From Stutzerimonas urumqiensis (GTDB lineage Bacteria; Pseudomonadota; Gammaproteobacteria; Pseudomonadales; Pseudomonadaceae), in the NCBI RefSeq assembly GCF_003640395.1, contig NZ_RBZQ01000002.1, forward strand, positions 248,001 to 312,000: DNA of 64,000 nt, written 5' to 3'. Each line of letters opens with the position of its first letter. The first letter of the stretch is position 1. The notes under the pieces are model-generated. The model was given only the letters and a program-made list of their open reading frames with translations, had not been told where the DNA came from and made no database searches. A program made the position numbers and the translations under genes. Positions 1-9,939 of the stretch are shown in pieces.

Positions 1-1
1 G

Positions 2-319
2 CGCGCGCAGGCCAATCCGGTCGATGGCGCACTGTTCATCAGCCAGCGGGGGCGCCGCCTGACGCCAAGGGCCGTGCAGCTGCGGGTCCGGCAAGCCGGC
101 GCGCGCGAGCTGGGCCAGCACCTGCATCCGCACATGCTGCGCCACAGTTTCGCCAGCCACCTGCTGGAGTCGTCACGCGACCTGCGGGCGGTGCAGGAAC
201 TGCTCGGCCATGCCGACATCGGCACGACGCAGATCTACACCCACCTGGACTTCCAGTACCTGGCCGAGGTCTATGACCAGGCCCACCCACGCGCCAAGCG
301 AAAGCAGGAAAGCTCCTGA
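2..319 (+). CDS. xerC: Tyrosine recombinase XerC, C-terminal part
   Basis: The open frame enters from the left edge, so the N-terminal core-binding domain and start lie outside the window. About 105 C-terminal residues are present. They include the catalytic block of tyrosine recombinases: [11 protein letters not shown] (His and Arg of the active site), LGHADI (second His) and the nucleophile Tyr in TQIYTHLD. XerC and XerD resolve chromosome dimers at dif with FtsK. The stop overlaps the start of the next gene as TGATG, so the two are translationally coupled, the same xerC-yigB adjacency as in enterobacteria. XerC rather than XerD is inferred mainly from that neighbour. Confidence 0.93.
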   Translation, partial: RAQANPVDGALFISQRGRRLTPRAVQLRVRQAGARELGQHLHPHMLRHSFASHLLESSRDLRAVQELLGHADIGTTQIYTHLDFQYLAEVYDQAHPRAKRKQESS

Positions 320-1017
320 TGACCGTGCAACTGATTACCTTCGATCTCGACGACACGCTCTGGAACATCGGTCCGGTCATGCACAGCGCCGAGGCCGCGC
401 TGCGCGACTGGCTGGCGATCAACGCGCCGCGCCTGGGCGATTTTCCGATCGAGGCGCTGTGGGCGATTCGTCGCCAGCTCACCGAAGCCGATCCGAGCCT
501 CAAGCATCGGCTGAGCGAGCTGCGCCGCCGCATCCTGCTGCATGCGCTGCAAGCGGCCGGCTACCCGGCGGACGAGGCGGTCGAGCTCAGCGAACAGGGT
601 TTTCAGGTCTTTCTCGAGGCGCGGCATGCGGTCGAGCTGTTCCCTGACGTTCACCCGACCCTCGAGCAGCTCGCCAACCGCTATACCCTCGGCGTGCTCA
701 CCAACGGCAACGCCGAGGTCAAGCGCCTGGGGCTCGCGGACTACTTTCGCTTCACGCTCTGCGCCGAGGAGCTGGGCGTCGGCAAGCCCGATCCGCGGCC
801 CTTCCGCGAAGCCCTCGCCCGTGCCGGCGTCAGCGAAAGCCAGGCGGTGCACATCGGCGATCATCCCGAAGACGACGTGGCTGGCGCCAAGATGGCCGGG
901 CTGCGCGCGATCTGGTTCAACCCGGGTCGCAAGCCCTGGAACGAAGGCACCCGCCCGGACGCCGAGATCCAGCGGCTGACCGAGCTGCCGGCCGTGCTCG
1001 AGCGCTGGAACCACTGA
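319..1017 (+). CDS. yigB: HAD-superfamily hydrolase, YigB-type
   Basis: This is a 232-residue cytosolic phosphatase of the haloacid dehalogenase superfamily. Motif I is FDLDDTLW near residue 8 (nucleophile Asp). Motif II is the LTNGNA segment near residue 130, the motif III lysine lies in GVGKPDPRPF, and motif IV is IGDHPEDDVAGA. A helical cap sits between motifs I and II. YigB dephosphorylates FMN and the riboflavin intermediate 5-amino-6-(5-phosphoribitylamino)uracil. The substrate here is inferred from family and the xerC neighbour, and HAD phosphatases are promiscuous. The start overlaps the xerC stop. A bidirectional terminator follows. Confidence 0.8.
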   Translation: MTVQLITFDLDDTLWNIGPVMHSAEAALRDWLAINAPRLGDFPIEALWAIRRQLTEADPSLKHRLSELRRRILLHALQAAGYPADEAVELSEQGFQVFLEARHAVELFPDVHPTLEQLANRYTLGVLTNGNAEVKRLGLADYFRFTLCAEELGVGKPDPRPFREALARAGVSESQAVHIGDHPEDDVAGAKMAGLRAIWFNPGRKPWNEGTRPDAEIQRLTELPAVLERWNH

Positions 1018-1030
1018 CCGCTGCCCATGA

Positions 1031-1054
1031 AAAAGCCCGCTGATGCGGGCTTTT
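1031..1054. terminator. Bidirectional rho-independent terminator
   Basis: A perfect 10-bp stem (AAAAGCCCGC / GCGGGCTTTT) has a 4-nt TGAT loop, an A-run on one side and a T-run on the other. It lies between the convergent yigB-type gene and sutA and can serve both strands. Confidence 0.9.
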
Positions 1055-1062
1055 CATTGCCA

Positions 1063-1383
1063 TCAGATAGGACGGCTACCGTACTTGTTGTCCGGCTTCT
1101 TCGGCGGATCGGCGACCACGTTCGGCTCGACTTCCTGCACCTTGCCCCCGCGCGCCAGGAACTCCGCCATCGCGCGTTCCAGGGCGTCGCGCTCGCGCTG
1201 TTTGGCTTCGATGCTCGGCAGTTCCTCGGGCTCGGGCGCCTTGCTCTTCTTCGTCGGAGCAGGACGCTCGCTCTCGCTGTCATCGGCGGCGGCGTCTTCG
1301 CTGTCGTCAGCGGCGTTGAGCGCTTCCCCGTCGTCCTCGTCGGAGGTTTCCAGCTCGTCCTGTTCCAGTTCTTCGTCGCTCAT
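1063..1383 (-). CDS. sutA: SutA, RNA polymerase-binding growth-arrest regulator
   Basis: A 106-residue acidic protein closely resembling P. aeruginosa SutA. The first ~50 residues are very acidic and low complexity. A charged helix follows (EAKQRERDALERAMAEFL), then the conserved tail GGKVQEVEPNVVADPPKK ending in YGSRPI. SutA binds RNA polymerase and raises transcription of housekeeping genes during slow growth. The start was set at the ATG giving MSDEELEQ, because the frame opens upstream only through a TTG codon at 1395. The assignment rests on recognition of the C-terminal half; the acidic head is expected to be disordered. Confidence 0.88.
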   Translation of the reverse strand: MSDEELEQDELETSDEDDGEALNAADDSEDAAADDSESERPAPTKKSKAPEPEELPSIEAKQRERDALERAMAEFLARGGKVQEVEPNVVADPPKKPDNKYGSRPI

Positions 1384-1456
1384 GTTCAACCCCAATGGCG
1401 TAAAGCAGGTTAGTTATGGCCCAGCGACCGCCCGAGGGGCGCTCGCCAAAAAAAAT

Positions 1457-1882
1457 TCAACTTCCTACACCTTGCAGCGTCATCACCAGGCGCCTGGTGC
1501 CGGCGTGGTCACGGTGCTCGCCCAGGTAGAGGCCTTGCCAGGTGCCCATCGCCAGCCTTCCATCGCGCACCGGCACACTCAGCTGGCAGCCCAGGAGGCT
1601 GGCCTTGAAGTGCGCCGGCAGGTCGTCGGGTCCCTCGTAGTCATGCTCGTAACCGGGCACGTCCTGAGGGACCAGGCGGTTGAAGAACCGCTCGAAGTCC
1701 CGCCGCACGGCCGCATCGGCATTCTCGTTGATGGTCAGCGATGCGGAGGTGTGCTGCAGCCACAGGTGTAACAGACCCAGCGTGCAACGCGACAGTTCCG
1801 GCATGCCACGGAGCACTTCATCGGTGATCAGGTGAAAGCCTCGCGGCCTTGGCTTCAACTCGATGACGGCTTGGTGCCACAT
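1457..1882 (-). CDS. YjbQ-family protein (UPF0047)
   Basis: A 141-residue single-domain protein spanning the whole YjbQ/UPF0047 family. Hallmarks are LWLQHTSASLTINENAD near residue 40, with a conserved His and acidic residues, and the C-terminal LGEHRDHAGTRRLVMTLQG. Some members have a weak thiamine-phosphate synthase-like activity, but the physiological role is unsettled. It lies between sutA and amtB on the same strand, with separate terminators around it, and is probably its own unit. Family is certain, function is not. Confidence 0.85.
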   Translation of the reverse strand: MWHQAVIELKPRPRGFHLITDEVLRGMPELSRCTLGLLHLWLQHTSASLTINENADAAVRRDFERFFNRLVPQDVPGYEHDYEGPDDLPAHFKASLLGCQLSVPVRDGRLAMGTWQGLYLGEHRDHAGTRRLVMTLQGVGS

Positions 1883-1976
1883 GCCGGATGCTCCCCGAAA
1901 ACCGCTTGGATGGCGTCGCCCGCCAAGCGTTCCGTGCGCTGCCGGCGCGCATTCTAGCGTGGCGGCGGAAAAAGCA

Positions 1977-1998
1977 AAGGGCGCCGAATGGCGCCCTT
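1977..1998 (-). terminator. Rho-independent terminator after amtB
   Basis: Stem AAGGGCGCC / GGCGCCCTT (9 bp) with loop GAAT. Read on the minus strand it is followed by a T-rich tract. It lies about 45 nt past the amtB stop and ends the glnK-amtB unit. Confidence 0.85.
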
Positions 1999-2043
1999 CA
2001 CGAGCTCTTGGTCGACCGCGCCGACCAGGTCTTCAGCCTGGCA

Positions 2044-3360
2044 TCACAGGTTGTAGCCGCGCTCGTTGTGCGACGACAGGTCGAGCCCGATGGTTTCCTG
2101 CTCCTCGCTCACACGCAGCCCCATGACCATGTCCAGCACCTTGAGGATCACGTAGGTGACCGCCGCGGTGTAGATCACCGTGAAGACCACACCTTCGAGC
2201 TGGACCAGGAACTGCGCGGCGATGTCCTCGACCGTGCCGAACCCACCCAGCGCCGGCGCGGCGAAGATGCCGGTCAGCAGCGCACCGACGATGCCGCCGA
2301 CACCGTGCACGCCGAAGGCATCGAGCGAGTCGTCGTAGCCCAGCTTGCGCTTGAGGCTGGTCGCGCAGAAGAAGCAGACCGCGCCCGACACCAGGCCGAT
2401 CACCAGCGCCCCCATCGGGCCGGCGGTGCCGGCAGCCGGCGTGATGGCGACCAGGCCGGCGACCACGCCCGAGGCGATGCCCAGCGCGCTCGGCTTACCG
2501 TGCGTCAGCCATTCGGCGAACATCCAGCTCAGCGCGGCCGCCGCGGTGGCGATCTGCGTGACCAGCATGGCCATGCCGGCGGTGCCGTTGGCTGCGATGG
2601 CCGACCCTGCGTTGAAGCCGAACCAGCCGATCCACAGCATGGCCGCGCCAACCAGGGTGTAGCCGAGGTTGTGCGGCGCCATCGCCACCGTCGGGTACCC
2701 CTTGCGCTTGCCGAGTACCAGACAGGCCACCAGGCCGGCGATGCCTGCGTTGATGTGCACCACCGTACCGCCGGCGAAGTCGAGCACGCCCCAGTCCCAC
2801 ATCAGCGCGCCGTCGCCGCTCCAGACCATGTGCGCGATCGGTGCATAGACGAAGGTGAACCACAGCGTCATGAACACCAGCATTGCCGAGAACTTCATGC
2901 GCTCGGCGAAGGCACCGACGATCAGCGCCGGGGTGATAATCGCAAAGGTCATCTGGAAGGTGATAAAGACGCTCTCGGGGAAGGCGCCGGTCAGGCTTTC
3001 GGTCGTCAACCCGGCCAGGAACGCCTTGTCGAACCCGCCTATGAACGAATGCAGGTTGACCACGCCGGCTTCCATCCCGGTGACGTCGAACGCCAGGCTG
3101 TAGCCGTAGATCACCCAGAGGATGCTGATAAGGCCGGTGATGGCGAAGCACTGCATCATCACCGAGAGGATGTTCTTCGAGCGGACCATCCCGCCGTAGA
3201 ACAGCGCCAGACCCGGAATGGTCATGAACAGCACCAGCACGGTGGCCGTCAGCATCCAGGCGGTATCACCGGAATCGAGCGTTGCCTCCTGGGCCAAGGC
3301 CAGCGAGGGGGCGAACGCGGACAAAAGGGCTCCTAGCCCTGCGAGCTTTCGCAGAGTCAT
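2044..3360 (-). CDS. amtB: Ammonium transporter AmtB
   Basis: A 438-residue inner-membrane ammonium channel. It has a cleavable signal peptide (residues 1-23, ending ALALAQ) and eleven hydrophobic segments. The twin pore histidines are in GGTVVHINAG and in DAFGVHGVGG. The cytoplasmic tail ends in GYNL. AmtB conducts ammonia across the inner membrane when ammonium is scarce and is blocked by the PII protein GlnK. The glnK gene lies 38 nt upstream on the same strand, the classic glnK-amtB operon, so both should follow nitrogen status through NtrC and sigma-54. Confidence 0.96.
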   Translation of the reverse strand: MTLRKLAGLGALLSAFAPSLALAQEATLDSGDTAWMLTATVLVLFMTIPGLALFYGGMVRSKNILSVMMQCFAITGLISILWVIYGYSLAFDVTGMEAGVVNLHSFIGGFDKAFLAGLTTESLTGAFPESVFITFQMTFAIITPALIVGAFAERMKFSAMLVFMTLWFTFVYAPIAHMVWSGDGALMWDWGVLDFAGGTVVHINAGIAGLVACLVLGKRKGYPTVAMAPHNLGYTLVGAAMLWIGWFGFNAGSAIAANGTAGMAMLVTQIATAAAALSWMFAEWLTHGKPSALGIASGVVAGLVAITPAAGTAGPMGALVIGLVSGAVCFFCATSLKRKLGYDDSLDAFGVHGVGGIVGALLTGIFAAPALGGFGTVEDIAAQFLVQLEGVVFTVIYTAAVTYVILKVLDMVMGLRVSEEQETIGLDLSSHNERGYNL

Positions 3361-3398
3361 TTGTCTTACTCCTGGGGCGTTGTGGGGTTCGGGGACGC

Positions 3399-4125
<727 letters not shown>

Positions 4126-4389
4126 ATGCTTCCGCCAAAAGCCTTCCTGGACGCCATCGGCGCTCAGGCTTCCCGATTGTTCAACGGCGAGTCGCCCCTG
4201 CCTCGGGCCGAGTTCGAGGCCCAGTTCAAGGCGCTCGTGCAGAGCGCACTGAGCAAGCTCGACGTGGTCAGCCGCGAGGAATTCGACAGCCAGATGGTCG
4301 TACTCGCCAGGACCCGCGCCCGCCTCGAAGCGCTGGAAGCCAAGGTGGCGGAACTCGAGCAGAAGCTGGCCCCGCCGACCGACGACTGA
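4126..4389 (+). CDS. ubiK: UbiK accessory factor for ubiquinone synthesis
   Basis: An 87-residue protein of the BMFP/UbiK (YqiC) family. The N-terminal helix is LPPKAFLDAIGAQASRLF. The C-terminal half (residues 40-82) is a coiled coil beginning VVSREEFDSQ and rich in Leu, Ala and Glu heptads, which trimerises. UbiK binds UbiJ and lipid and is needed for aerobic ubiquinone synthesis. The ATG at 4126 has an AGAGGA site 6 nt upstream. The frame stays open upstream, but codons before 4126 do not resemble the family. It precedes comM, as in other Pseudomonas. Confidence 0.85.
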   Translation: MLPPKAFLDAIGAQASRLFNGESPLPRAEFEAQFKALVQSALSKLDVVSREEFDSQMVVLARTRARLEALEAKVAELEQKLAPPTDD

Positions 4390-4420
4390 ACGCCGGACGG
4401 CACGATCAAAGGAGTGATCG

Positions 4421-5917
4421 ATGTCTCTCGCAATACTTCACAGCCGCGCCCAGGTCGGCGTCGAATCGCCCGAAGTGGTGGTCGAGGCGCACCTGGCCAA
4501 CGGCCTTCCCTCGCTGGCGCTGGTCGGTCTTCCCGAGACGGCCGTCAAGGAAAGCAAGGACCGCGTCCGTAGCGCGATCGTGACCGCCGGTTTCGAATTC
4601 CCGGCGCGGCGCATCACCCTCAATCTGGCACCGGCCGACCTGCCCAAGGATGGCGGACGCTTCGATCTCGCCATCGCGCTCGGCATCCTCGCCGCCAGCG
4701 GGCAGCTGCCCGAGGGCTGCCTCGACAAGCTCGAATGCCTCGGTGAACTCGCCCTCTCGGGCGCCTTGCGACCGATCCAGGGCGTGCTGCCGGCGGCCCT
4801 GGCCGCCCGCGACGCAGGCCGAGCGCTGCTCGTACCCAGGGCCAACGCCGAGGAGGCCAGCCTGGCGTCGGGCCTGGTGGTCTTCGCCGCCGATCACCTG
4901 CTCGAAGTGGCCGCGCACCTGAGCGGCCAGCAGCCGCTCGCCCCTTATCAGGCCGCCGGGCTCCTGCGCCGCTCGCTTCCGCACCCCGATCTCGCCGATG
5001 TCCAGGGGCAACTGGCGGCCAAGCGGGGCCTGCTGGTCGCCGCGGCCGGCGCTCACAACCTTTTGCTGGCCGGCCCCCCAGGTACCGGCAAGACATTGCT
5101 GGCCAGCCGGTTGCCGGGGCTGCTGCCGCCGCTGAACGAGCGCGAAGCGCTGGAAGTCGCGGCGATCCACTCGGTCGCCAGCCAGGCACCGCTCGACCAT
5201 TGGCCGCAACGCCCTTTCCGCCAGCCGCACCACAGCGCTTCGGGGCCGGCGCTAGTGGGCGGCGGCAGTCGACCCCGGCCCGGCGAGATCACGCTGGCGC
5301 ATTTGGGCGTGCTGTTTCTCGATGAACTGCCGGAATTCGACCGCAAGGTCCTGGAGGTCCTCAGGGAGCCGCTGGAAAGCGGCCACATCGTCATCGCACG
5401 GGCGCGCGACAAGGTGCGCTTCCCTGCCCAGTTCCAGCTCGTCGCAGCGATGAATCCCTGCCCGTGCGGCTACCTGGGCGATCCCGGCGGGCGCTGCCGC
5501 TGCACGCCCGATCAGATTCAACGCTACCGCGCGAAGCTGTCCGGTCCGCTGCTCGATCGGATCGATCTGCACCTGACCGTCGCGCGCGAGACCACGACGC
5601 TCGATCCCTCGACCGGCAACAACCAGACCACGGCCGAAGCCGCCGCCCTGGTGGCGCGCGCGCGCGAGCGGCAGAACGCCCGCCAGGGCTGTGCGAACGC
5701 GATGCTCGACCTTGCCGGATTGCGCGAGCATTGCCTGCTGACGTCCGAGGATCAGCAATGGCTGGAGCGTGCCTGCGAGCGTCTTGGCCTGTCGCTACGG
5801 GCGGCGCATCGGTTGCTAAAGGTGGCGCGAACCCTTGCCGATCTCGAAGAGACCGGCGCGATCGCCCGCCACCACCTGGCCGAAGCGCTGCAATACCGTC
5901 CCGGCAGTCAGGTCTGA
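4421..5917 (+). CDS. comM: ComM/YifB AAA+ ATPase (Mg-chelatase-like)
   Basis: A 498-residue AAA+ protein. The N-terminal Lon-protease-like fold (residues 1-165) contains NLAPADLPKDGGRFDLAIALG. The AAA+ module has Walker A GPPGTGKT at residues 218-225, Walker B VLFLDELPEF, and the zinc-like cysteine cluster CPCGYLGDPGGRCRC. The C-terminal Mg-chelatase domain ends with HHLAEALQYRP. ComM is a hexameric branch-migration helicase that helps integrate DNA taken up by natural transformation, a process well known in P. stutzeri. The start has an AAAGGAG site. It is convergent with the next gene. Confidence 0.93.
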   Translation: MSLAILHSRAQVGVESPEVVVEAHLANGLPSLALVGLPETAVKESKDRVRSAIVTAGFEFPARRITLNLAPADLPKDGGRFDLAIALGILAASGQLPEGCLDKLECLGELALSGALRPIQGVLPAALAARDAGRALLVPRANAEEASLASGLVVFAADHLLEVAAHLSGQQPLAPYQAAGLLRRSLPHPDLADVQGQLAAKRGLLVAAAGAHNLLLAGPPGTGKTLLASRLPGLLPPLNEREALEVAAIHSVASQAPLDHWPQRPFRQPHHSASGPALVGGGSRPRPGEITLAHLGVLFLDELPEFDRKVLEVLREPLESGHIVIARARDKVRFPAQFQLVAAMNPCPCGYLGDPGGRCRCTPDQIQRYRAKLSGPLLDRIDLHLTVARETTTLDPSTGNNQTTAEAAALVARARERQNARQGCANAMLDLAGLREHCLLTSEDQQWLERACERLGLSLRAAHRLLKVARTLADLEETGAIARHHLAEALQYRPGSQV

Positions 5918-5940
5918 GCGATCAGGCCTGAGCGATCAGG
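5913..5940. repeat. Tandem 14-bp palindrome at convergent gene ends
   Basis: Two adjacent copies, TCTGAGCGATCAGG (5913-5926) and CCTGAGCGATCAGG (5927-5940), differ at one base. Each can fold as CCTGA/TCAGG around GCGA. The comM stop codon is in the first copy and the stop of the GGDEF/EAL gene, on the other strand, is in the second. No T-run follows, so it is not a clear terminator. Confidence 0.8.
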
Positions 5941-7579
5941 AGAACCGATCCAGCCGGCGCTCCTCGGGGCGCGCAAGAAAGTCCCGTAGCGCATTCAATG
6001 GCAGTGGCTTGGCGATCAGGAAACCCTGCACCTGGTCGGCACCGTAACGCCGCAACCACCCCAGCTGTTCGGCCGTTTCCACGCCCTCGGCCACCACCTG
6101 CAGGTCGAGCGAGCGCCCGAGGGTGATCATGGCCTGCACCAGTCGGCGACCTTCAGGTCGATCCATGCCCGCGACGAAGCTGCGGTCGATCTTCAACAGG
6201 GAGACCGGCAGGCTTTTCAGGTGGGTGAACGAGGAAAAGCCGGTACCGAAGTCATCCAGCGAGAAGCGAACGCCTCGCTGCTCCAGCGCCAGCATGGTCT
6301 GCCGAACCTGCTCGCTACGTCGCATCACGGCCGTCTCGGTCAGCTCGAATTCCAGCCACGCCGGGTCTACGTCCCGCTCGGCGATCAGGCGCTCCAGCGT
6401 CGGCAGCAATTGGCTGTCCTGGAACTGGCGGAACGACAGGTTGATCGCCAGATGCAGCCCGGCAATGCCCTGGGCGCGCAGGCGCTGCAGATCGCGCAGG
6501 GCGCGCGCGATCACCCAGTAGCCGAGCGGCACGATCAGCCCGCTCTCTTCGGCCAGCGGGATGAACTCGGCCGGCGGCAGCAATGCGCCACCGCGGCGCG
6601 GCCAGCGCACCAACGCCTCGATACCGGCCACTCGCCCATCCGACAGGCACAGGCGTGGCTGGTAGTGCAGCTCGAGTTCGTCGCGCCGCAAGGCCCGGCG
6701 CAGCTCGCCTTCGAGATCGGCCAGGCTGCGCGCGCTCCGATCCAGGCGCTCGTCGTAGAGATGCCAGGTGCAGCCCGAGCGCGACTTGGCTCGCCGCATT
6801 GCCACATGCGCGCTCCACATGAGCTGGTCCTGCCGGACATCCGTGTCGGCGGCGGCCAATCCGAGGCTGCAACCCATCAGCAGGCTTTCGCCGTCCAGGT
6901 GGTAGGGCTCGGCCAAGGTCTCGACGATGCGGTCGGCGAGCGCGTCCAGGCGCCTGGGCGGGTCGTGCGCGTCGATCAGCAGGGCGAACTCGTCGCCACC
7001 GACGCGCGCCAGTTCATCGCCCGTCTCGAGCACCTCGCGCAACCGCGCGACCACCTGAACGATCAGCCGGTCCCCGGCGAGGTAGCCAAGGGTGTCGTTG
7101 GCGGCGCGGAAGTTGTCGAGATCGAGCAGGCCCAACGCTAATCGCTCCGAATCCGAGCGGTCGAGGCGCTGCGCCAGGCGGGCGACGAAGCCCTGTCGGT
7201 TGGTGATGCCGGTCAGCGGATCCTGCGCCGACAGCCGGGTGACGGTCCGCAGCAGGCGCGAGCGCTCCTGAAGCTGGTGCAGGCAGCGCCGCAGGTTGTG
7301 GTCGTCCAGCCGGTCGACGAGCAGCCAGTCGGCAATGCCGCTCGGAAGCGTGTCCGGCTCGCGGTCGAGCAACAACACCGTGGGCAGTTCGGATCGGGCC
7401 GGCCTGCACGACGGCGTGGCGAACACGACGGTGTCCTCCGGCCGACCGGCCACCTCGCCTCGCTCATGCGACACCACCAGGCTTGCGGTCGCCGGCTGGG
7501 CCCGCAACCACTCGGCCAGTCGGTCGACTGCCGCGCAGCGCTCGGCCAGCACGATCACGCGCAAGGGTTTGAGAGACAA
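5936..7579 (-). CDS. GGDEF/EAL cyclic-di-GMP protein with degenerate receiver
   Basis: A 547-residue cytosolic protein. Residues 1-105 look like a worn receiver domain. GGDEF spans about 112-280 with an intact GGDEF motif at 194-198 but no RxxD inhibitory site just before it. EAL spans about 295-540 with GIEALVRW (EAL at 321-323), NLSFRQF, ELTET, LDDFGTGFSS, LLKIDRSF and EGVET, so the phosphodiesterase metal and base residues are present. Both activities are possible; phosphodiesterase is likelier given the complete EAL set. The start is TTG at 7579 with GGGAG upstream, and no better ATG fits. It lies between comM and rep. Confidence 0.9.
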   Translation of the reverse strand: MSLKPLRVIVLAERCAAVDRLAEWLRAQPATASLVVSHERGEVAGRPEDTVVFATPSCRPARSELPTVLLLDREPDTLPSGIADWLLVDRLDDHNLRRCLHQLQERSRLLRTVTRLSAQDPLTGITNRQGFVARLAQRLDRSDSERLALGLLDLDNFRAANDTLGYLAGDRLIVQVVARLREVLETGDELARVGGDEFALLIDAHDPPRRLDALADRIVETLAEPYHLDGESLLMGCSLGLAAADTDVRQDQLMWSAHVAMRRAKSRSGCTWHLYDERLDRSARSLADLEGELRRALRRDELELHYQPRLCLSDGRVAGIEALVRWPRRGGALLPPAEFIPLAEESGLIVPLGYWVIARALRDLQRLRAQGIAGLHLAINLSFRQFQDSQLLPTLERLIAERDVDPAWLEFELTETAVMRRSEQVRQTMLALEQRGVRFSLDDFGTGFSSFTHLKSLPVSLLKIDRSFVAGMDRPEGRRLVQAMITLGRSLDLQVVAEGVETAEQLGWLRRYGADQVQGFLIAKPLPLNALRDFLARPEERRLDRFS

Positions 7580-7806
7580 GCGAACTCCCTGTTAGTCGGC
7601 AGCGACGCGTTGGCGTCCGGTTTTCGTTGCAGCGAGAAAGATATGCCAATTTTCCGACGCTTCCCGCGCGGCCGCATAAGCCTAATGGATAATCGCGGCT
7701 TGCCAAGGCATCGGCGACGACCGGCGCCTTCTCGCGGCCAATCCCATGAGCAGAGCGCAGGCAGACTGCTAAACTCCCGCCCCCGCTTCGAACGACCCGA
7801 ACGACC

Positions 7807-9816
7807 ATGTCCCGACTCAATCCCCGGCAGCAGGAAGCCGTGAACTACGTCGGCGGCCCCATGCTGGTGCTTGCCGGCGCCGGCTCCGGCAAGACCAGCG
7901 TGATCACCCGCAAGATCGCCTACCTGATCCAGCAATGCGGGATTCGTGCGCAATACATCGTCGCCGTGACCTTCACCAACAAGGCCGCGCGCGAAATGAA
8001 GGAGCGTGTGTCCAGCCTGCTGCGTAGCGGCGAGGGGCGTGGCCTGACGGTCTCGACCTTCCACAACCTAGGCCTGAACATCATCCGCAAGGAATACGCC
8101 AAGCTCGGCTACAAGCCGGGCTTCTCGATCTTCGACGAGGGCGACATCAAGGCGCTGCTGACCGACCTCATGCAGAAGGAATACGCCGGCGATGACGGCG
8201 TCGACGAGATCAAGAACTACATCGGCAGCTGGAAGAACGACCTGATCACGCCCGAGCAGGCGCTCGCCGAGGCGCGCAATCCCAAGGAGCAGACCGCGGC
8301 CATCGTCTACACCCACTACCAGCGCACGCTCAAGGCGTACAACGCGGTGGATTTCGACGACCTGATCATGCAGCCGGTCAAGCTCTTCCAGGATCACCCC
8401 GAGGTGCTGGAGAAGTGGCGCAACAAGGTGCGCTACATGCTGGTGGACGAATACCAGGACACCAACGCCAGCCAGTACCTGCTGGTGAAACTGCTGGTGC
8501 AGGAACGCGCGCACTTCACGGTGGTGGGCGACGACGACCAGTCGATCTACGCCTGGCGCGGCGCACGACCGGAAAACCTGATGCAGCTGAAAGAAGACTT
8601 CCCCTCGCTGAAGGTGGTGATGCTGGAACAGAACTACCGTTCCACCAGCCGCATCCTCAAATGCGCCAACGTGCTGATCGCCAACAACCCGCACGCCTTC
8701 GAGAAGCAGCTGTGGTCGGAAATGGGACATGGCGACCCGATCCGCGTGATTCGCTGCCGCAACGAAGACGCCGAGGCCGAGCGGGTCGCGGTCGAGATAC
8801 TCACCCTGCACCTCAGGACCGGGCGCCCCTACAGCGATTTCGCCATCCTCTATCGCGGCAACTACCAGGCCAAGCTGATCGAGCTGAAGCTACAGCACCA
8901 CCAGATTCCTTACCGGCTGTCCGGCGGCACCAGCTTCTTCGGCCGCCAGGAAGTGAAGGACCTGATGAGCTACTTCCGCCTGCTGGTCAACCCGGACGAC
9001 GACAATGCCTTCCTGCGGGTGATCAACGTGCCGCGCCGGGAAATCGGCTCGACCACGCTGGAAAAGCTCGGCAACTACGCTACATCGCGCAAGATTTCCA
9101 TGTACGCCGCCTGCGACGAGATTGGCCTCGGCGAGCACCTGGACGCTCGCTTCACCGAGCGCCTGTCGCGCTTCAAGCGCTACATGGACAGCCTGCGCCA
9201 GCAGTGCGCGCAGAACGATCCCATCGCCGCGCTGCGCAGCATGGTCATGGACATCGACTACGAAACCTGGGTGCGCTCGCAGACTTCCAGCGACAAGGCC
9301 GCGGACTTCCGCATGGGCAACGTCTGGTTCCTCATCGACGCTTTGAAGAACACCCTAGAAAAGGACGAAGAAGGCGGCATGACCATCGAGGAGGCCATCG
9401 CCAAGCTGGTACTGCGCGACATGCTCGAACGCCAGCAGGAAGAGGAAGAAGGCGCCGAGGGCGTGCAGATGATGACCCTGCATGCCAGCAAGGGGCTGGA
9501 GTTTCCCTACGTGTTCATCATGGGCATGGAGGAAGAAATCCTCCCACACCGCTCCAGCATCGAGGCCGACACCATCGAGGAAGAACGCCGCCTGGCCTAT
9601 GTCGGCATCACCCGTGCGAGGCAGAACCTGGCGATGACCTTCGCCGCCAAGCGCAAGCAATATGGCGAGATCATCGAGTGCACGCCCAGCCGCTTCCTCG
9701 ATGAATTGCCGCCGGAAGACCTGGAATGGGAAGGCCAGGAAGATGCTCCTCCCGAGGCCAAGGCCGCGCGAGGAAACGATGCGCTGGCGGCCATGCGGGC
9801 CATGCTCAAGCGCTGA
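7807..9816 (+). CDS. rep: ATP-dependent DNA helicase Rep
   Basis: A 669-residue superfamily 1A 3'-5' helicase, the usual length for Rep. It starts MSRLNPRQQEAV (Q motif), with Walker A GAGSGKT at residues 24-30, motif Ia VTFTNKAAREMK, motif II VDEYQDTN, motif III VGDDDQSIYAWRGA, motif IV EQNYRS, motif V TLHASKGLEFPYVF and motif VI EERRLAYVGITRARQ. Rep clears proteins ahead of the replisome with DnaB. Rep rather than UvrD is chosen from length and the C-terminal region. The ribosome site is weak. Confidence 0.94.
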   Translation: MSRLNPRQQEAVNYVGGPMLVLAGAGSGKTSVITRKIAYLIQQCGIRAQYIVAVTFTNKAAREMKERVSSLLRSGEGRGLTVSTFHNLGLNIIRKEYAKLGYKPGFSIFDEGDIKALLTDLMQKEYAGDDGVDEIKNYIGSWKNDLITPEQALAEARNPKEQTAAIVYTHYQRTLKAYNAVDFDDLIMQPVKLFQDHPEVLEKWRNKVRYMLVDEYQDTNASQYLLVKLLVQERAHFTVVGDDDQSIYAWRGARPENLMQLKEDFPSLKVVMLEQNYRSTSRILKCANVLIANNPHAFEKQLWSEMGHGDPIRVIRCRNEDAEAERVAVEILTLHLRTGRPYSDFAILYRGNYQAKLIELKLQHHQIPYRLSGGTSFFGRQEVKDLMSYFRLLVNPDDDNAFLRVINVPRREIGSTTLEKLGNYATSRKISMYAACDEIGLGEHLDARFTERLSRFKRYMDSLRQQCAQNDPIAALRSMVMDIDYETWVRSQTSSDKAADFRMGNVWFLIDALKNTLEKDEEGGMTIEEAIAKLVLRDMLERQQEEEEGAEGVQMMTLHASKGLEFPYVFIMGMEEEILPHRSSIEADTIEEERRLAYVGITRARQNLAMTFAAKRKQYGEIIECTPSRFLDELPPEDLEWEGQEDAPPEAKAARGNDALAAMRAMLKR

Positions 9817-9894
9817 GCCGGAGCGCCAAGGAACCTACGGAGCACCGCCCCAAAGGCCTCGTGTGGCACGCGCGACGAAAACAGGGACGCAACA

Positions 9895-9922
9895 AAAAGC
9901 CCGCCTCGGAGGGCGGGCTTTT
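9895..9922. terminator. Bidirectional rho-independent terminator
   Basis: Stem AAAAGCCCGCC / GGCGGGCTTTT (11 bp) with loop TCGGAG, flanked by A and T runs. It lies between rep and the convergent rpmG and can end both transcripts. Confidence 0.9.
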
Positions 9923-9939
9923 CTTCAAGGGCCGATCAA

